From Ephydatia muelleri (Eukaryota; Porifera; Demospongiae; Spongillida; Spongillidae), in assembly GCA_013339895.1 (NCBI GenBank), contig JABACO010000014.1, positions 3,531,163 through 3,595,162 of the forward strand: a DNA stretch of 64,000 nucleotides. Reading direction: 5' to 3'. Below are positions 46,915 to 58,100 of the stretch, one piece after another; positions within the stretch are counted from its first letter, which is position 1, and every line of letters begins with the position of its first letter. The notes under the pieces are model-generated. The model saw only the letters and a program-made list of their open reading frames with translations. It did not search any database and was not told where the DNA came from. Both the position numbers and the translations under genes were made by a program.

Positions 46915-47655
46915 TCAGGTAAACGCATTCGCACAGCCATCAGGTAAATGAGTGGCCAACAATTGAAGTTGTTCAAAACTATTGGCAGTAAGATGTTCTA
47001 AGACTTTGGCTTTATATTTAGTCTTCAATGTAATGACAATTCCCTGATCCAAGGGCTGATAAACAGATGTTATGTTTGGTGGAAAGTAAAAACATTTCAC
47101 TTGTCCTAAGGGATCGATGCACCCCCTGTCATGTCCGGAAACCCATCCATAAGTAGTGCTACAGGATTTGATGTAACTTCTTTTTAAACAATTTCAGTCC
47201 ACCATTTATTAAAAACAACAGAGTCATTCCAAGCAGATGCCTGGCTATAATATGGTAATTGTGGAGGGTTTCTACGAAAGCAGCGAGGCTTTGTAGCTTT
47301 TCCAATGACAGCAGGTGATATTATACATGTTCCTGATGCATTGGTACAAACTATAACAGTAAGTCTGTCCTTTGCTTAGTGCCTCGGGCTGACACTTTTG
47401 ATTCACCACTAATCAAATAGGTTCTACTAGGGATTACTTTACAAAAAAAGTCCGGTTTCATCCATATTAAAAATGCGATCCCATACCACCTAATGATAAA
47501 GAACACTTCAATTCTTTAATTTCCCTTCTTGCATCATCCATATAAATTTCGCCTGCTGCTTTTTGCAAAGAGAAGGGACTGCTGGGTTTTGTGCTATTGT
47601 CGGTCAGAGAAAAAAGGGCAAAGGACTTTAAGTTCCTTGCATTTACCAATTTCAT
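46915..47655 (-). pseudogene. Tigger/pogo-like transposase, degraded
   Basis: Pieces in several frames give the pogo-type DDE core: a first segment near 47480-47440, GTCIISPAVIGKATKPRCF (about 47340-47280), PVALLMDGF (about 47160) and FPPNITSVYQPLDQGIV at 47100-47030. Several stops and frameshifts disable it. It belongs to a different subfamily from the copy at 48.2-49.4 kb. Confidence 0.7.
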
Positions 47656-48158
47656 GGACCGAAAAGTTGCATAGCGAAACTTAAGTATCTTCTTTCACAG
47701 GATATATTTCAGTATTAAAATGTTATGCACACCACATCACGTGATTCTTTGACGCTGCAAACGTTAGCGAATTGGAGGAGACTAGAAAACCTCACAATGA
47801 TTAAGGCATGCAAGGGACGAACGACAAATACTGAATTAAATTGGCATTGATGAACCGATCTTTTTTTAATTCTAACCATTCCACACAGGTATACATGTAT
47901 TCTTTCAGGACCATTTAGCACATCTAAATATGAAGGGGGCAGAGTGTATTTGTTAGCATTCTTATTCATACACAAATTAACAACATATTAAAGGGTATCC
48001 AGTTAGCATTAATCTATGCATTCATTTAGTCACTATCAAATGGATCCCTTTCTGGATCAGAATTGAACATCAAAATCATCTCCTGTAAACATTTCATAAT
48101 CATCTGAATCACTTTCTTTATCAGAAACATCATCATCACCATCTTTGCTATCTGTCTC

Positions 48159-49390
48159 CTACATTTGTTCGACAATTACATGTGGAACGTGGCTGAACAT
48201 TTTATGGTTTTCAGAACCATCCACTTTAGGTGTGATTCCGCATAATAAAAAGGATTCAACAATGGTCTCCATTTTTACACTTTTCCATGCCTTCGATACC
48301 CAATTTATAACATCTTGCCTTGTTGGCTGCTTCAGGTTGCCATGCTTAGAATGCTGGGTGTGTGTGGAGAACCATGTAACCCATTGCTCTCTCATTAAAG
48401 CTTTAAATGGGCGATTCACTGATACATCCATTGGCTGTACAAGTGGTGTACATCCTGCAGGAATAAACACAATGTCACTATTGCAGTTTGATCCACTGTA
48501 GTCATACTGAGTTGTGTTGTATGGGCCTTGTAATTGTCAGCCAGCAGAAGTCGTCATGTTGTCATGTCACAGCCGTAAATGTTTTCCAACCACCAATCGT
48601 ACATTTCTGCTGTCATCCAACCATTTCTGGTAGCCATTACTTTTACATTAGGTGGTATATGGTAAGCAACTTACTGAATCGGGGTCCAAGCTTCCCACCT
48701 TTTTCCTTAAATATTATTAATGCAGGAAACTTCTCACCTGCACCATTTGCAGCTAGAGCCACTGTGAAGCCTTTCTTCGATGCTTTTGTGGTAACGATCC
48801 TTACAGTCTTACTGCCAACAGTATGGGTGGTTCTGTTGGGGGCCATGTCAAATCTACATATAGTTTGGTCCATGTTATACATTTCCTTTGTAGAATAGGA
48901 ATGCTGAATCATAAGTTTCACAATGCCAGTCCGAAATTGATGGAGAATATCATAATAATCTGTTGGGATTTTTTGGGAGTCGTTGGTAGCAAAATGCAAA
49001 GCAAACATTTTGCCATTTTTCCACCGCTTTAGCCACCTGCTGGTAGCTTTGAAGGTTGCAGGAATATTTGATGTGTGCTACCTCCAAAGTTTTGGCAATA
49101 AGTTGCTTATTACTTACTGGCCGTCCTGCACTTCTTTCATCAACAAGGTATTCGGCTACTGCAACATCTAAAGCAGGGTACATGCCTGACCTTGACGAAG
49201 GAATAATCCTTCTATTTGAGGCACCTTTTGTTTTTGTTTTTTTCAATTTCTCTTCCTGAGCCAACCAATTCCTTACAAGCTTTCTGTCCAAACTGAAGTG
49301 CTGGGCGGTGGCATGACCATTAGACCCATTTGCATGGTACCACTTGATGACAGTTAGTTTGAACTGAATGATCGAACTGAACTCATAACG
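48159..49390 (-). pseudogene. Pogo-like transposase with psq-type helix-turn-helix, frameshifted
   Basis: From 49390 leftward: a psq-like HTH (QFKLTVIKWYHANG, then KLVRNWLAQEEKL), a second HTH region (SNKQLIAKTLEVAH), a frameshift near 48990, the first catalytic block around YNMDQTICRFDM, a middle block with RLLLADNYKAH, and IPAGCTPLVQPMDVSVN near 48460. Frame changes near 48650 and 48470 break the core. It is transposon-derived and not expressible intact. Confidence 0.78.
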
Positions 49391-49779
49391 CGTTAAACAA
49401 TCTAGCTAGCCGGATATGCGATTTGTTGCATAAGCAATAAATTCTCATGCATTGTTGCATGGGGCATACTTTTGGTGTTGTAATGTAATTCATATTTGGG
49501 TCATGTCAAAACTGTTGACCACTTAAACCCTGTGTACAGTTTCATCATGTCGAACAAACTCTATATCCGCTTTCTGGATGACAAATCTACACGGTTCGGA
49601 ACCGGGCTAGTTTTGTAATACAGTTGTCGAAAAATGGCGGAACAAAGTTAAAGTACCGAAGTGTACTTCAGCAATCACTTAGGTAAATCGAATAAAAGCA
49701 TACGATATGTTTCGAGGACTGTTTGCCTTACATATAGGAGTAATAGAAAGTTTAATAAGTCGTGCCGTTGTCAGAGACA

Positions 49780-49862
49780 TAAATGACTCCCAGGCATAAA
49801 TGACTCCCCCGGTCATTTACGCCTAAGGTGTAAATGACTCCTACTAGGCATTTATGACTCCC
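49780..49862. repeat. CATAAATGACTCC repeat cluster
   Basis: Four copies of the motif (ATAAATGACTCC, TAAATGACTCC, TTTATGACTCC) with an internal inverted relation. Confidence 0.7.
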
Positions 49863-49904
49863 CACGTGAATTCCATAAGCCACGTGTAGTTGTCGATGTA
49901 CGCC

Positions 49905-50200
49905 AGATTTTTCTCAGCATTTGCCATGAGGGATTGTTAGTACACTACATTTGCCAAGATTTTTAGTGGGGTCGCCGTATTTTTCCTATTTAAGACGTCA
50001 TTTCCCTAGGATTGTCCTCAATGTATGGTATATACCATACATTGAGGACAATCCTAGGGAAGTGACGTCTTAAATACCATACATTGAGGACAATCCTAGG
50101 GAAGTGACGTCTTAAATAGGAAAAATACGGCGACCCCACTAAAAATCTTGGCAAATGTAGTGTACTAACAATCCCTCATGGCAAATGCTGAGAAAAATCT
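49905..50200. repeat. Long palindrome with a tandem duplication in one arm
   Basis: The left arm from 49905 (AGATTTTTCTCAGCATTTGC) matches the inverse of the right arm ending at 50200. The right arm carries an extra 43-44-bp copy of the segment starting CCATACATTGAGGACAATCC next to the centre (about 50035). Confidence 0.88.
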
Positions 50201-50429
50201 AGCGTGCTGGTATTGAAGTACCCCATACGGGTAGATATACGAGAATATTCGTTGATTCGCAAACCGCGAATTAATTTCTTAACGGATATGGTTTTGTCTC
50301 GATTTTAGTTAAAGAGTGGTTAATGGAATAATTTTTTGAAGTACATATATGACCTGCTTATAGTACATTATAGAGTTGGTTAAAATTCAAATTGAATTAA
50401 AAAGGCAAGATGACCGCCTATGTATGGGC
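50201..50429. other. No supported gene
   Basis: AT-rich sequence between the palindrome and a hAT remnant. Confidence 0.4.
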
Positions 50430-50468
50430 CATTTCTAGATATGGTGTAATTACTATACTGCCCGCCGT

Positions 50469-52840
50469 CACGGCTGTTTCGAGTGGACAAAAGGCTTATA
50501 AATAGAACACACTGACATCATTTACGGTTCGAGTCAATCATGGCTAGCCGCCATCTCATAAAAAGTTTACCCATCAAAAATGCAAAACTGAAAAAGCAGT
50601 AATGCACATCTTGAAACCATTTCTAACAAGTAAAACTAGTTTGGTTTTTGTTTTCACTTAAACGCATGTCCCAACGCGTAGCGTGATTCTACACTTTGCC
50701 ACGCGCATATTGTACTCTCCAAATGGCGCGAAAAATGCCATCCAGTCTGGCCTTCGTATCTTTTTTTCCGCCCTTATAAGTGGTACAAAAAGACACAGGA
50801 GTGGAACGATCAATCTTTTTCACGTAAGAATATGTGTTTTACTCGTGGTGCCGCAGTTCCTGCCACTCACAGAAATACATAATAACACACCATCCGCTTC
50901 ATGAATAATGCGCACCACCTCATAATTAGCTATGGAATCCCACCACAAATGCCGATCGGTGGATCTCTGCATGGTATGTGGGTGCAAACTTCATAGAGGA
51001 GTCAAAGCCAAGGGCAAACCACCAAAGCTAGAGCCTACATACCAGTGCAGCACCTACACTAATAGTCTTTAGTCTCAGTATCTCAACAGACCAGAAGGAG
51101 ATCCACCCACAATTGTTCTGCACATTTGTGCCATAAGGCAATGTTGAGGTTGCAGGTGTAAGAACCAATGCAAGTGTGTCAAGTGCAGCCATAAAACTGG
51201 TCCACACACACTGCTGACACTTGTAAGGTACAGGTTCATGTAGCTTAACATGTTATGCTGTAGGCATGTAAACCATTTTACAAGTATAGCAGCTATAGTA
51301 CACACCAACAGGCATCATGGCTGTGATAGACCACCTGCTATTATCACCAAAGTACTGGTGTTTTCTGTGTCAACAAAACAGATATTGTCAATGGTAGATG
51401 CAGTTAAGTGTCCAATTTGTTTGTACATGCTACATCAACCTATAAAGCTACCATGCCATGCCTATGTTTGTAGCTCGTGTCTTAAGGAGTGGATTCGTGT
51501 CACTGTACGACTCAAGTGCCCCTGCTGCTATTCAGTCACCAGTCTTCAGCCCGCCGAGCTCATACAGCCTCCAGAGCTTATCATTCGGTTGCTTGGTGAG
51601 ATAATGGTGCATTATACATCTAGTGGGACAGATGTTATGGCTTGAGCTTACAACACACCCCATTGCCGTCAGCACAACAAGCCAGCACAAGTTCTATCAA
51701 AACAGCATAATCCAACCACCACAGGAGGAGCAGTAAGTACATACATGCAATGTAACAGTTTCTGTATCAAACTAGCACATGCTTAGAAGCAGTCTCACAC
51801 TAACACAGAACTTCATTTTAAACAGGCAATTTCACACACGTGTACACACCACATACACACACATGCTCAGAAACAATCTCACACTAACACAGAACTTCAT
51901 TGCATTTTTATTTTAACAGGCAATGCTATCAAGGATTTTTTAATACCTTTGATGCCAAGTTCAAAGGTACCAGAAGAACTATAAAAGTGCACATCCAAGA
52001 ACACCAGATGTTGGATTGCATTCGTTCCCACCTCGCTGGATGTGGTTGATAGGTGAGAAGGGGGCCGAGTCTATCCACTCCTAGTTCAACAGCCTTGCAG
52101 CTACGTATAAAACCATCCCTGATCCAATAGACAGGCTGAAGTGCATTATGAAGGAACACTACTTAAAGGTCTCTCTTCAAATTCAGAGTGCCACACCTCC
52201 TAAACTTAAGTTTACGTAGATGCAATGCTCAATAACAGGTACTAATACCATATTTATTCTCATGTTTCTTCACTAGACAGCACAACCTAATGGATTCAAG
52301 AGTGTTTGATGGTGGGCTAAAATGTTGAAATGCATGGCATCGTGATTCAGGCAAGCCAGGTTAAGCTAGGTATATGTAGGTGAGGTCAATGGCGTCAAAC
52401 ATCGAGGAAATATTGCAATATTCCAAACGCCTACTGCGTGAGTTAGGAATCGCGGCACTACGAGTTTTATTGAAAATCTTACAGCCAAACTTATCTCAGT
52501 TATATTATAAAAGTTTCAGGGTACTTCATAAGGGCGGAAAAAGTACCAGAGCAATCTGTATCCCCTGACCTCAAACAACACACACAGAATTCGCGAGCGT
52601 GTAACATATTGTCGACAGAATATAAGCGGCATTAACTCACATCATTCAGAGCGCCAGACAATATAGAAGTAGGATCCGAAGTGTAAAGAAGAGTTAAAAA
52701 CAGTCCTCGTGGTAAAAAAGGAGCATCTTTAAGCCCATGTTGGTTGCTAAGGTCGTAATTAAGTCCGTTGCTATGAAGAAATTTCGTATCAAGAGGCGTA
52801 GCCTTTTTGTCACAGGTTCAATGGAAATGAAACAGCCGTG
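50469..52840 (+). mobile_element. RAG1-like transposon, internally deleted second copy
   Basis: Ends CACGGCTGTTTC and GAAACAGCCGTG, with CCGT duplicated at 50465-50468 and 52841-52844. The empty site is visible in the hAT copy at 9.63-9.66 kb (CTGCCCGCCGTACCTATC). Read inward, the left end has ACAAAAGGC 11 bases after the heptamer, and the right end has ACAAAAAGG exactly 23 bases after it. Confidence 0.85.
50934..52220 (+). pseudogene. RAG1L: RAG1-like transposase remnant: N-terminal zinc region, RING and C-terminus only
   Basis: CMVCGCKL and KEIHPQLFC near 50970-51125 match the RAG1 N-terminal zinc region but are interrupted by stops. 51390-51640 encodes a clear RING finger (KCPICLYMLHQPIKLPC...CPCC). 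The DDE core between the RING and the C-terminus is missing. 52030-52190 encodes a GEKGAESIHS Glu segment and DRLKCIMKEHYLKVS, corresponding to the C-terminal exon of the complete copy. It cannot encode an active transposase. Confidence 0.82.
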
Positions 52841-53066
52841 CCGTACCTATCAAATCGCACTCACGCATGCTATAATCGTGGATCACAAAATGAACAATTA
52901 TTCATGTCATAGATACAATTGGTTGAATGCTTTACTCATCATACAAAGATTTGAATAGGCGTCTTGGATTTGCTCTTACAAAACGTTTAACAATCATTTC
53001 AGGATCGATAGTTACATTATAATTTGTATGCATTAATAGGGGAATGTTTTTCCAAAGCGCAATCTG

Positions 53067-54750
53067 TTGATGAAATGCATGTGGAAAAGGCGGATCGTCA
53101 CTATAAAACTTTCTGGCAATGTTGCCAAATGTGATGATTATTTGACACACATAACAAATTGTTTTGATGATATTGCTGAAACCTATGCTGCATATAATCA
53201 GACAGATAAAATACAAGTTAAACACCTCTTTGTGCAGCATATAAAGAACACACTAACTGATCGTGTTGCTGTTAACCATTGTGTTGTGCAAGCCCTAAAT
53301 ACTGATCTTGATATTGAGTTACTAGAGCTCAAATGCAATGTGCATCCTATTGATGGGATAGCAAAAAAATATACAGATCTTCTGAAAGCATATGATGCAC
53401 AGAACAATTTAAGAAGTGATTGTTATGGATTTGGTTCATGTGTTGTAAATTTCGTATATACCATGACAAAAATGAGGTACAAACAAGGAAAAGGTGACCC
53501 TGCTGGGTTTAAAATGTTCATGTGCCAGGAAAATATCAAGCCTTCTATAAGTGTTCGATATGTTGGGAATAGATTCCATGTTCTGTTTCATCTTGCTGGT
53601 GTCCTATATCTGTTAAGAGATAAACTAATGATGTACCTTGAAAACGTGTGCCATAATACAACAACTCTAAGAACAGCATTGATTCAAGATCTAAAGAATA
53701 GGACAATCATACTTGAATTAAGGGCACTTGGTCTGATTGGAAAGCTCGTAACCGGACCTTGGATGAAGCATTCTTATGCAAGCCAGCGTATGACTAACTT
53801 GGATATTGTGCCTGCTATCAATATGTGCATGAATAACTTAAATTTGTTAAGAGCTAATCCTTCTATTGCTCTCATTTATCAAGACAGACATTTTTGGTAG
53901 TATACTTGATGATGAAAGTGTGTTGAAACATTTACAGGAGTCATCCTTTAGCAGTGCGGAGCATGAAACATTCAATGAGATATTTGCATTACTATTACAA
54001 GGTGTAATCGATGTAATTAGCAAACAGATGGACGATTATCTCAGAGGGGAACTTGCTACACTGTCACCATCCAAGTGTTGTCAATCAAAATCTGCTCCAG
54101 TCCACAATATGTTTCAGAGCAAACACTTGGTTTGGCTGATCATCAACTCAGGAGGGCACACAATGCAAAGATAGGTTTTATAGATGGAAAAGTAAAAGCA
54201 ACGAAAAATAAGACTATGTCATGGTTGTCAACCAAATCTTCTGCAGAACAGAGCAAAATTATATCTTTCTCAACAAAAGAGCTTGCAAAATGAAAATAAT
54301 TCAACACCAACGTGAGGAAACTCTAAAAAGAGTGCGATGAAAGGCGCAAGGAGAAGCATCAGAAGATTGACCAGAGAGAGAGAGAGGGAAGTGGAGAAAA
54401 AAATGGCTTCTGTTTTTAATGAAAAAAGCACTTTAAATGATGAGTTTCCTGAAATTACACAGGAGCAGAAAACATTCATTTCTAGAGCCTTTACTGATTT
54501 AAATTCTCTGCTAGGTATATACTTAAATCACAGGTGGTATGAGAATTTCACCAATGTAATATACATTGGGCATGTTGTAAAAATAAGCCATAAAGCAAAG
54601 TTACCAAAACTAACAATTACATACTGGACTATAGATGAATCAGAAGAAGAAGGAATTGATAACACAATTACAGTTATTGAAATGCTCGTGGACTATTTAA
54701 AAGATGATTTAGTGTTGAGGTTGGAAATGATGTACTTCAATATTGAATAA
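53067..54750 (+). pseudogene. C-terminal half of an uncharacterised sponge/cnidarian-type protein
   Basis: The first frame (53067-53900) includes DYLTHITNCFDDIAETYAAYN broken over context, VAVNHCVVQALN, ELKCNVHPIDGIAKK, MRYKQGKGDPAGFK, VGNRFHVLFHLAGVLY and GLIGKLVTGPWMK. Continuations in shifted frames run at 53866-54174, 54075-54293 and 54337-54750, so at least three frameshifts have occurred. I recall this as the C-terminal part of a family whose N-terminal half resembles the gene at 58.1-59.4 kb. The Cys-x2-His...Asp and the conserved Asp in the partner gene are compatible with an RNase H-like transposase fold, but that is speculation. Confidence 0.5.
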
Positions 54751-54921
54751 TAATATTATTGTGCTTGATAGTGTGCGTGTTTCATTGTTTGTCAATTTTT
54801 ATGTTAACAATTTGAAAAGATAAAAGTGAGGAAACTAAATGATGAGCCTTTTAAAAGTCTTCCCTATATCAGAATCACTTATGTGCAATGCTTGAAATTA
54901 AAATCTCCGGGTTACGCCTCG

Positions 54922-55385
54922 TTATAACACAACCGTCTTACCGTCACAGTTTTTATTACGATTACGCATTAACCGCTGTACTAAAAAAGTTGTCACTTTG
55001 AGGATATGTATCTCTGGTATCGAATATGCTAGGGTGACGCAAGAAGTACTGTTAAACTCACCTGTTTTTGCTCTTTCTAATGATGTAATATTGTTATCCT
55101 CTGAGCATTTTTTAAAAAATTCCCCAGTACCTATTGGAGGTGATAAAAAGGAAGTTGGTAAAAAAAAGAATTGATGCTGCAGAGTCTTTGCTACAGCTAT
55201 CGGAACCTGAGGCCAATTATTCCAATCTACTCTAACAATGCCTCTCTCATACGCAACATACGGGTCTTCAAGCGCACCAACCAGCTCCAATTTTACCTTG
55301 TAACGTTGTTTGGCAGTGTCATGAAGCTAATAGTAATACTCAGAGTACTTGGCCGTACTTTCTAGCTGCATTTAATCACACGAAA
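54922..55385 (-). pseudogene. Possible first exon of an ISL2EU-type YqaJ gene
   Basis: The minus-strand frame 55290-54922, extended upstream to about 55330, encodes KVKLELVGALEDPYVAYERG and WNNWPQVPIA. I recall this pattern (L...G..DPY...W...P.V) from N-termini of SWIM/YqaJ proteins of ISL2EU elements. To its right (to 55521) is a terminus ending TTGCACAACCTCT, shared with 61195. A stop lies near 55330. Weak. Confidence 0.35.
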
Positions 55386-55609
55386 TGGCTCAAACGGGAT
55401 AGTCAGGAACCTCTAATCACTCTATTACGGATAGACACGTGTCTGCTTTTGACACTCAAAATGGCGCTTAGCAAAGGTTGCTATTTATTGATGACGCTAT
55501 TGCACAACCTCTATACCATACTTTCCATATCATTGTGTACTGTATATCCATTCCAAATTGAACAATAATGGTAAGAATAAAAATGGTACACATTAACATT
55601 TCAAAATTG
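55386..55609. other. Transposon terminus and non-coding sequence
   Basis: 55433-55521 shares GACACTCAAAATGGCG and TTGCACAACCTCT with 61126-61195, marking the same end of two element copies. The rest is non-coding. Confidence 0.5.
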
Positions 55610-55895
55610 TAATGACACACACTTGCACGTACATGTCCACACGCTCGCGGACACACACACTAGCACATACACGCAGATGTCCATGCACACGCATAAACAC
55701 ACAACACACAGACGGACACACAGTCGCACGTACACACATGACAGATGTCCACACACACGCATACAGACAGATGTCCACACACACGTATACACAGACAGAT
55801 GTCCACACACACGCATATGCACAGACACACACACACACACACAGATTTCCCACACAGACAGATGTCCACACACACATATACACACAGGCAGATGT
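55610..55895. repeat. CA-rich minisatellite with GACAGATGTCCACACACACG units
   Basis: About seven units of 24-30 bp containing CAGATGTCCACACACAC. ORFs across it are repeat artefacts. Confidence 0.9.
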
Positions 55896-56263
55896 CCATC
55901 AGTATCGAATTCCGACTTCGGCATTGAGCGTGTCAAGTTCGGTTTGTACTGCTAAGTACTAAAGACAAGCGCCGGCTCCTTAGTAATTAGATGCTTATGA
56001 ACGCTTATACAAGAATTGATAACTCGCAGACAAATATACACACAGAATATGTGAAACTTGAATATACACGGTGGTATATACTTACGGGGGTATATTTTGT
56101 ACACTTAATTGTGCCTATATAAACAGTGACGTATTTAACACTTGCGGATTCTTGAAGATACGCCGTCTTATATTTCAAATATAGTACTCAGGCGTATATT
56201 TTGGCGTATTCTCAAATATAACCAAAAATATACCGTATCGTATATCAAACTTTTTGCACAGTG

Positions 56264-57195
56264 GTAAGTATTAATTTGACAAAGCACTTACATGTAATTT
56301 CGCTCGTGAATTGCATGTTTTCGTGTCTTGGACGGAGGACATAACGGCTCCATGCTATCAACTGTATGCAAGAAAAAAAAGTAAATAAATAAATTAATAA
56401 TTTAAAAACAATGATGTGAGCGTTCTTGGAACTCAAACAAGCCGCATACGTGTATGCACATTGCAGTATGCAATAAAAATTTATTAACTTACCTTTTATA
56501 CCATATACTAGCTTGAAACAATATTATAAAATGCAACGCAAGTACATGTACTTAATTTGTATACATGGGATCGTTTCCACAAAAAGAGAACCAAAGCATG
56601 TTTTTTCAAGTTTTCAAATTTTTTGATACTAGACTAGAAGACTCTGAAATGTCCTCCACACTAAGAATCGGAATATCTGACATGGAGTTGTAAGGAGCTG
56701 ACCTGTTGGTGAAAACTATATCATTAAGTGTTATATTCACTGGCAATCTATCACCTTTACCTAGTGATCCTAACATTCAGCGCATGTGCTGCTGAAGCCT
56801 CAAAGCAGAAAATGGGATATTGCAGGAAAGAAATTACTTCATCTATAATTAGAGTCCTAATCAGGTAATTTAACCGTGGTGCTAAATAATATAACACAAG
56901 CACAATGATAGTGGAAGTTGTTATCCAAACTAGCTGGAGGTCAACTAGTCACGCAAATCATGTTTCGTGTCTTTATCGTTTCTATACATGTACTTCTATA
57001 TATATACCTACGGTTAGGGAGTAACGGTTCGTTGCTTACAGTCGTATGAATTTATTAAAAGCCCACCATTCTAGCATGAATGTAGCCCACAATAGCGGAA
57101 CTCGTAACCACGTGTGTTTTTGTAGGAGTACAACCGATCAGTCGGGTACCCAGACCAGTCCGATTAGATACTTCTGACAATACTTTTTATACACA
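56264..57195. repeat. Segmental duplication, copy B
   Basis: Colinear with 44465-45850. Begins abruptly at TAAGTATTAATTTGACAAAG, preceded by AT-rich GTATAT-rich sequence (56050-56263) that replaces the exons seen in copy A. Confidence 0.8.
56292..56361 (-). pseudogene. Exon paralogous to 44513-44570
   Basis: 70-base exon with consensus acceptor and GTAAGT donor, phase 1 at its 3' end like its relative, encoding LIAWSRYVLRPRHEN. A further possible upstream exon is at 57338-57284. The downstream exons present in copy A are missing, so this copy is probably a fragment. Confidence 0.5.
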
Positions 57196-57399
57196 TATGT
57201 AATGATTTTGAATTGTTTGGTAAACGTATTGGCATGTTAAGCATTAAGCGTGTGCAATAATATGGCTAGTTTCTAAAACTCACCTCATGAAATGTACGCG
57301 GTGGATACCTTGGTTTGTGATCATGAAGTCTCCGCCTAAATACAAATTAAAACGCAAATATTAGTATAAAGGGGTCACGTATTTAAACCCCCTTTTGCA

Positions 57400-58080
57400 A
57401 CTTCCTCGTAGACGGCATAATCGTACGGCATCCAGAAAATGCATCTATAGTAGCGATTGGCCTGCTTCATTGCTCTGCACTACGGGTACCAGGACGGATA
57501 AGAACTGCCGTCGTCGGTGCCAGTAAGGATATCTGGGGTGAACATTGGTCTTACGAGCAACTCTTCCAGTTGCCGCCACCAACTGAAGGTTTTTCCACGA
57601 CACTATACATACGACAAAATGATTTATGTTAAAAGTTGCGGAAACACTCTCACTCTTATATGCACCGATCCCAACCGGAAGTGTTATCGTGGTGGTTAAT
57701 TAATAATCACGTGACATTACGTTCCGAACTTTTTAGAGACGGTCGCTGAGCGTTGGTATAGCCTACGATAGCAGTGGCGGAACAGCCCCCCCCCCCTAAC
57801 TAATAAGGATACGCCTCCTGTCCATTGTAATGAATTTAATTACATGTCATCAGCTGACGCACTGTCGTAGCTCGTGCAGGCCTAGACGTGTACTTGTTAA
57901 ATATTCCCCCCGACACGTGGCCCTTTTTCTATTGTGCTTTTGAGCGTTCAGTTCGTACATTGCGAATTTCAATTGCCGTCAGGAAAGTAGTAGATCTGCG
58001 TCATCCGGATCCCATGGCTAGCTAAGCGTCAGCTGACTATTGCTGAAGTGTTTGCGGCGAGCAAAAAGTGTATGTGCCAA
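57400..58080. other. Intergenic, with a hAT-like terminus
   Basis: CAGTGGCGGAACAGCCCCC at about 57771 resembles a hAT end. No coding exon was confirmed. Confidence 0.4.
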
Positions 58081-58100
58081 TGAATCATTAATCATACGAG

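Larger units (their letters stand above)
50430..53040. mobile_element. hAT remnant carrying the second RAG1-like element
   Basis: GTAATTACTATACTGCCCGC just before 50468 and TACCTATCAAATCGCACTC after 52845 are adjacent in the related copy at 9.63 kb; here they are separated by the RAG1-like insertion. The remainder up to about 53040 matches the 3' part of the hAT transposase on the minus strand. Confidence 0.7.

Noticed and set aside
56050..56263. AT-rich GTATAT-rich segment as a MITE ending CACAGTGG
   Set aside because: No matching inverted end or target duplication was found.
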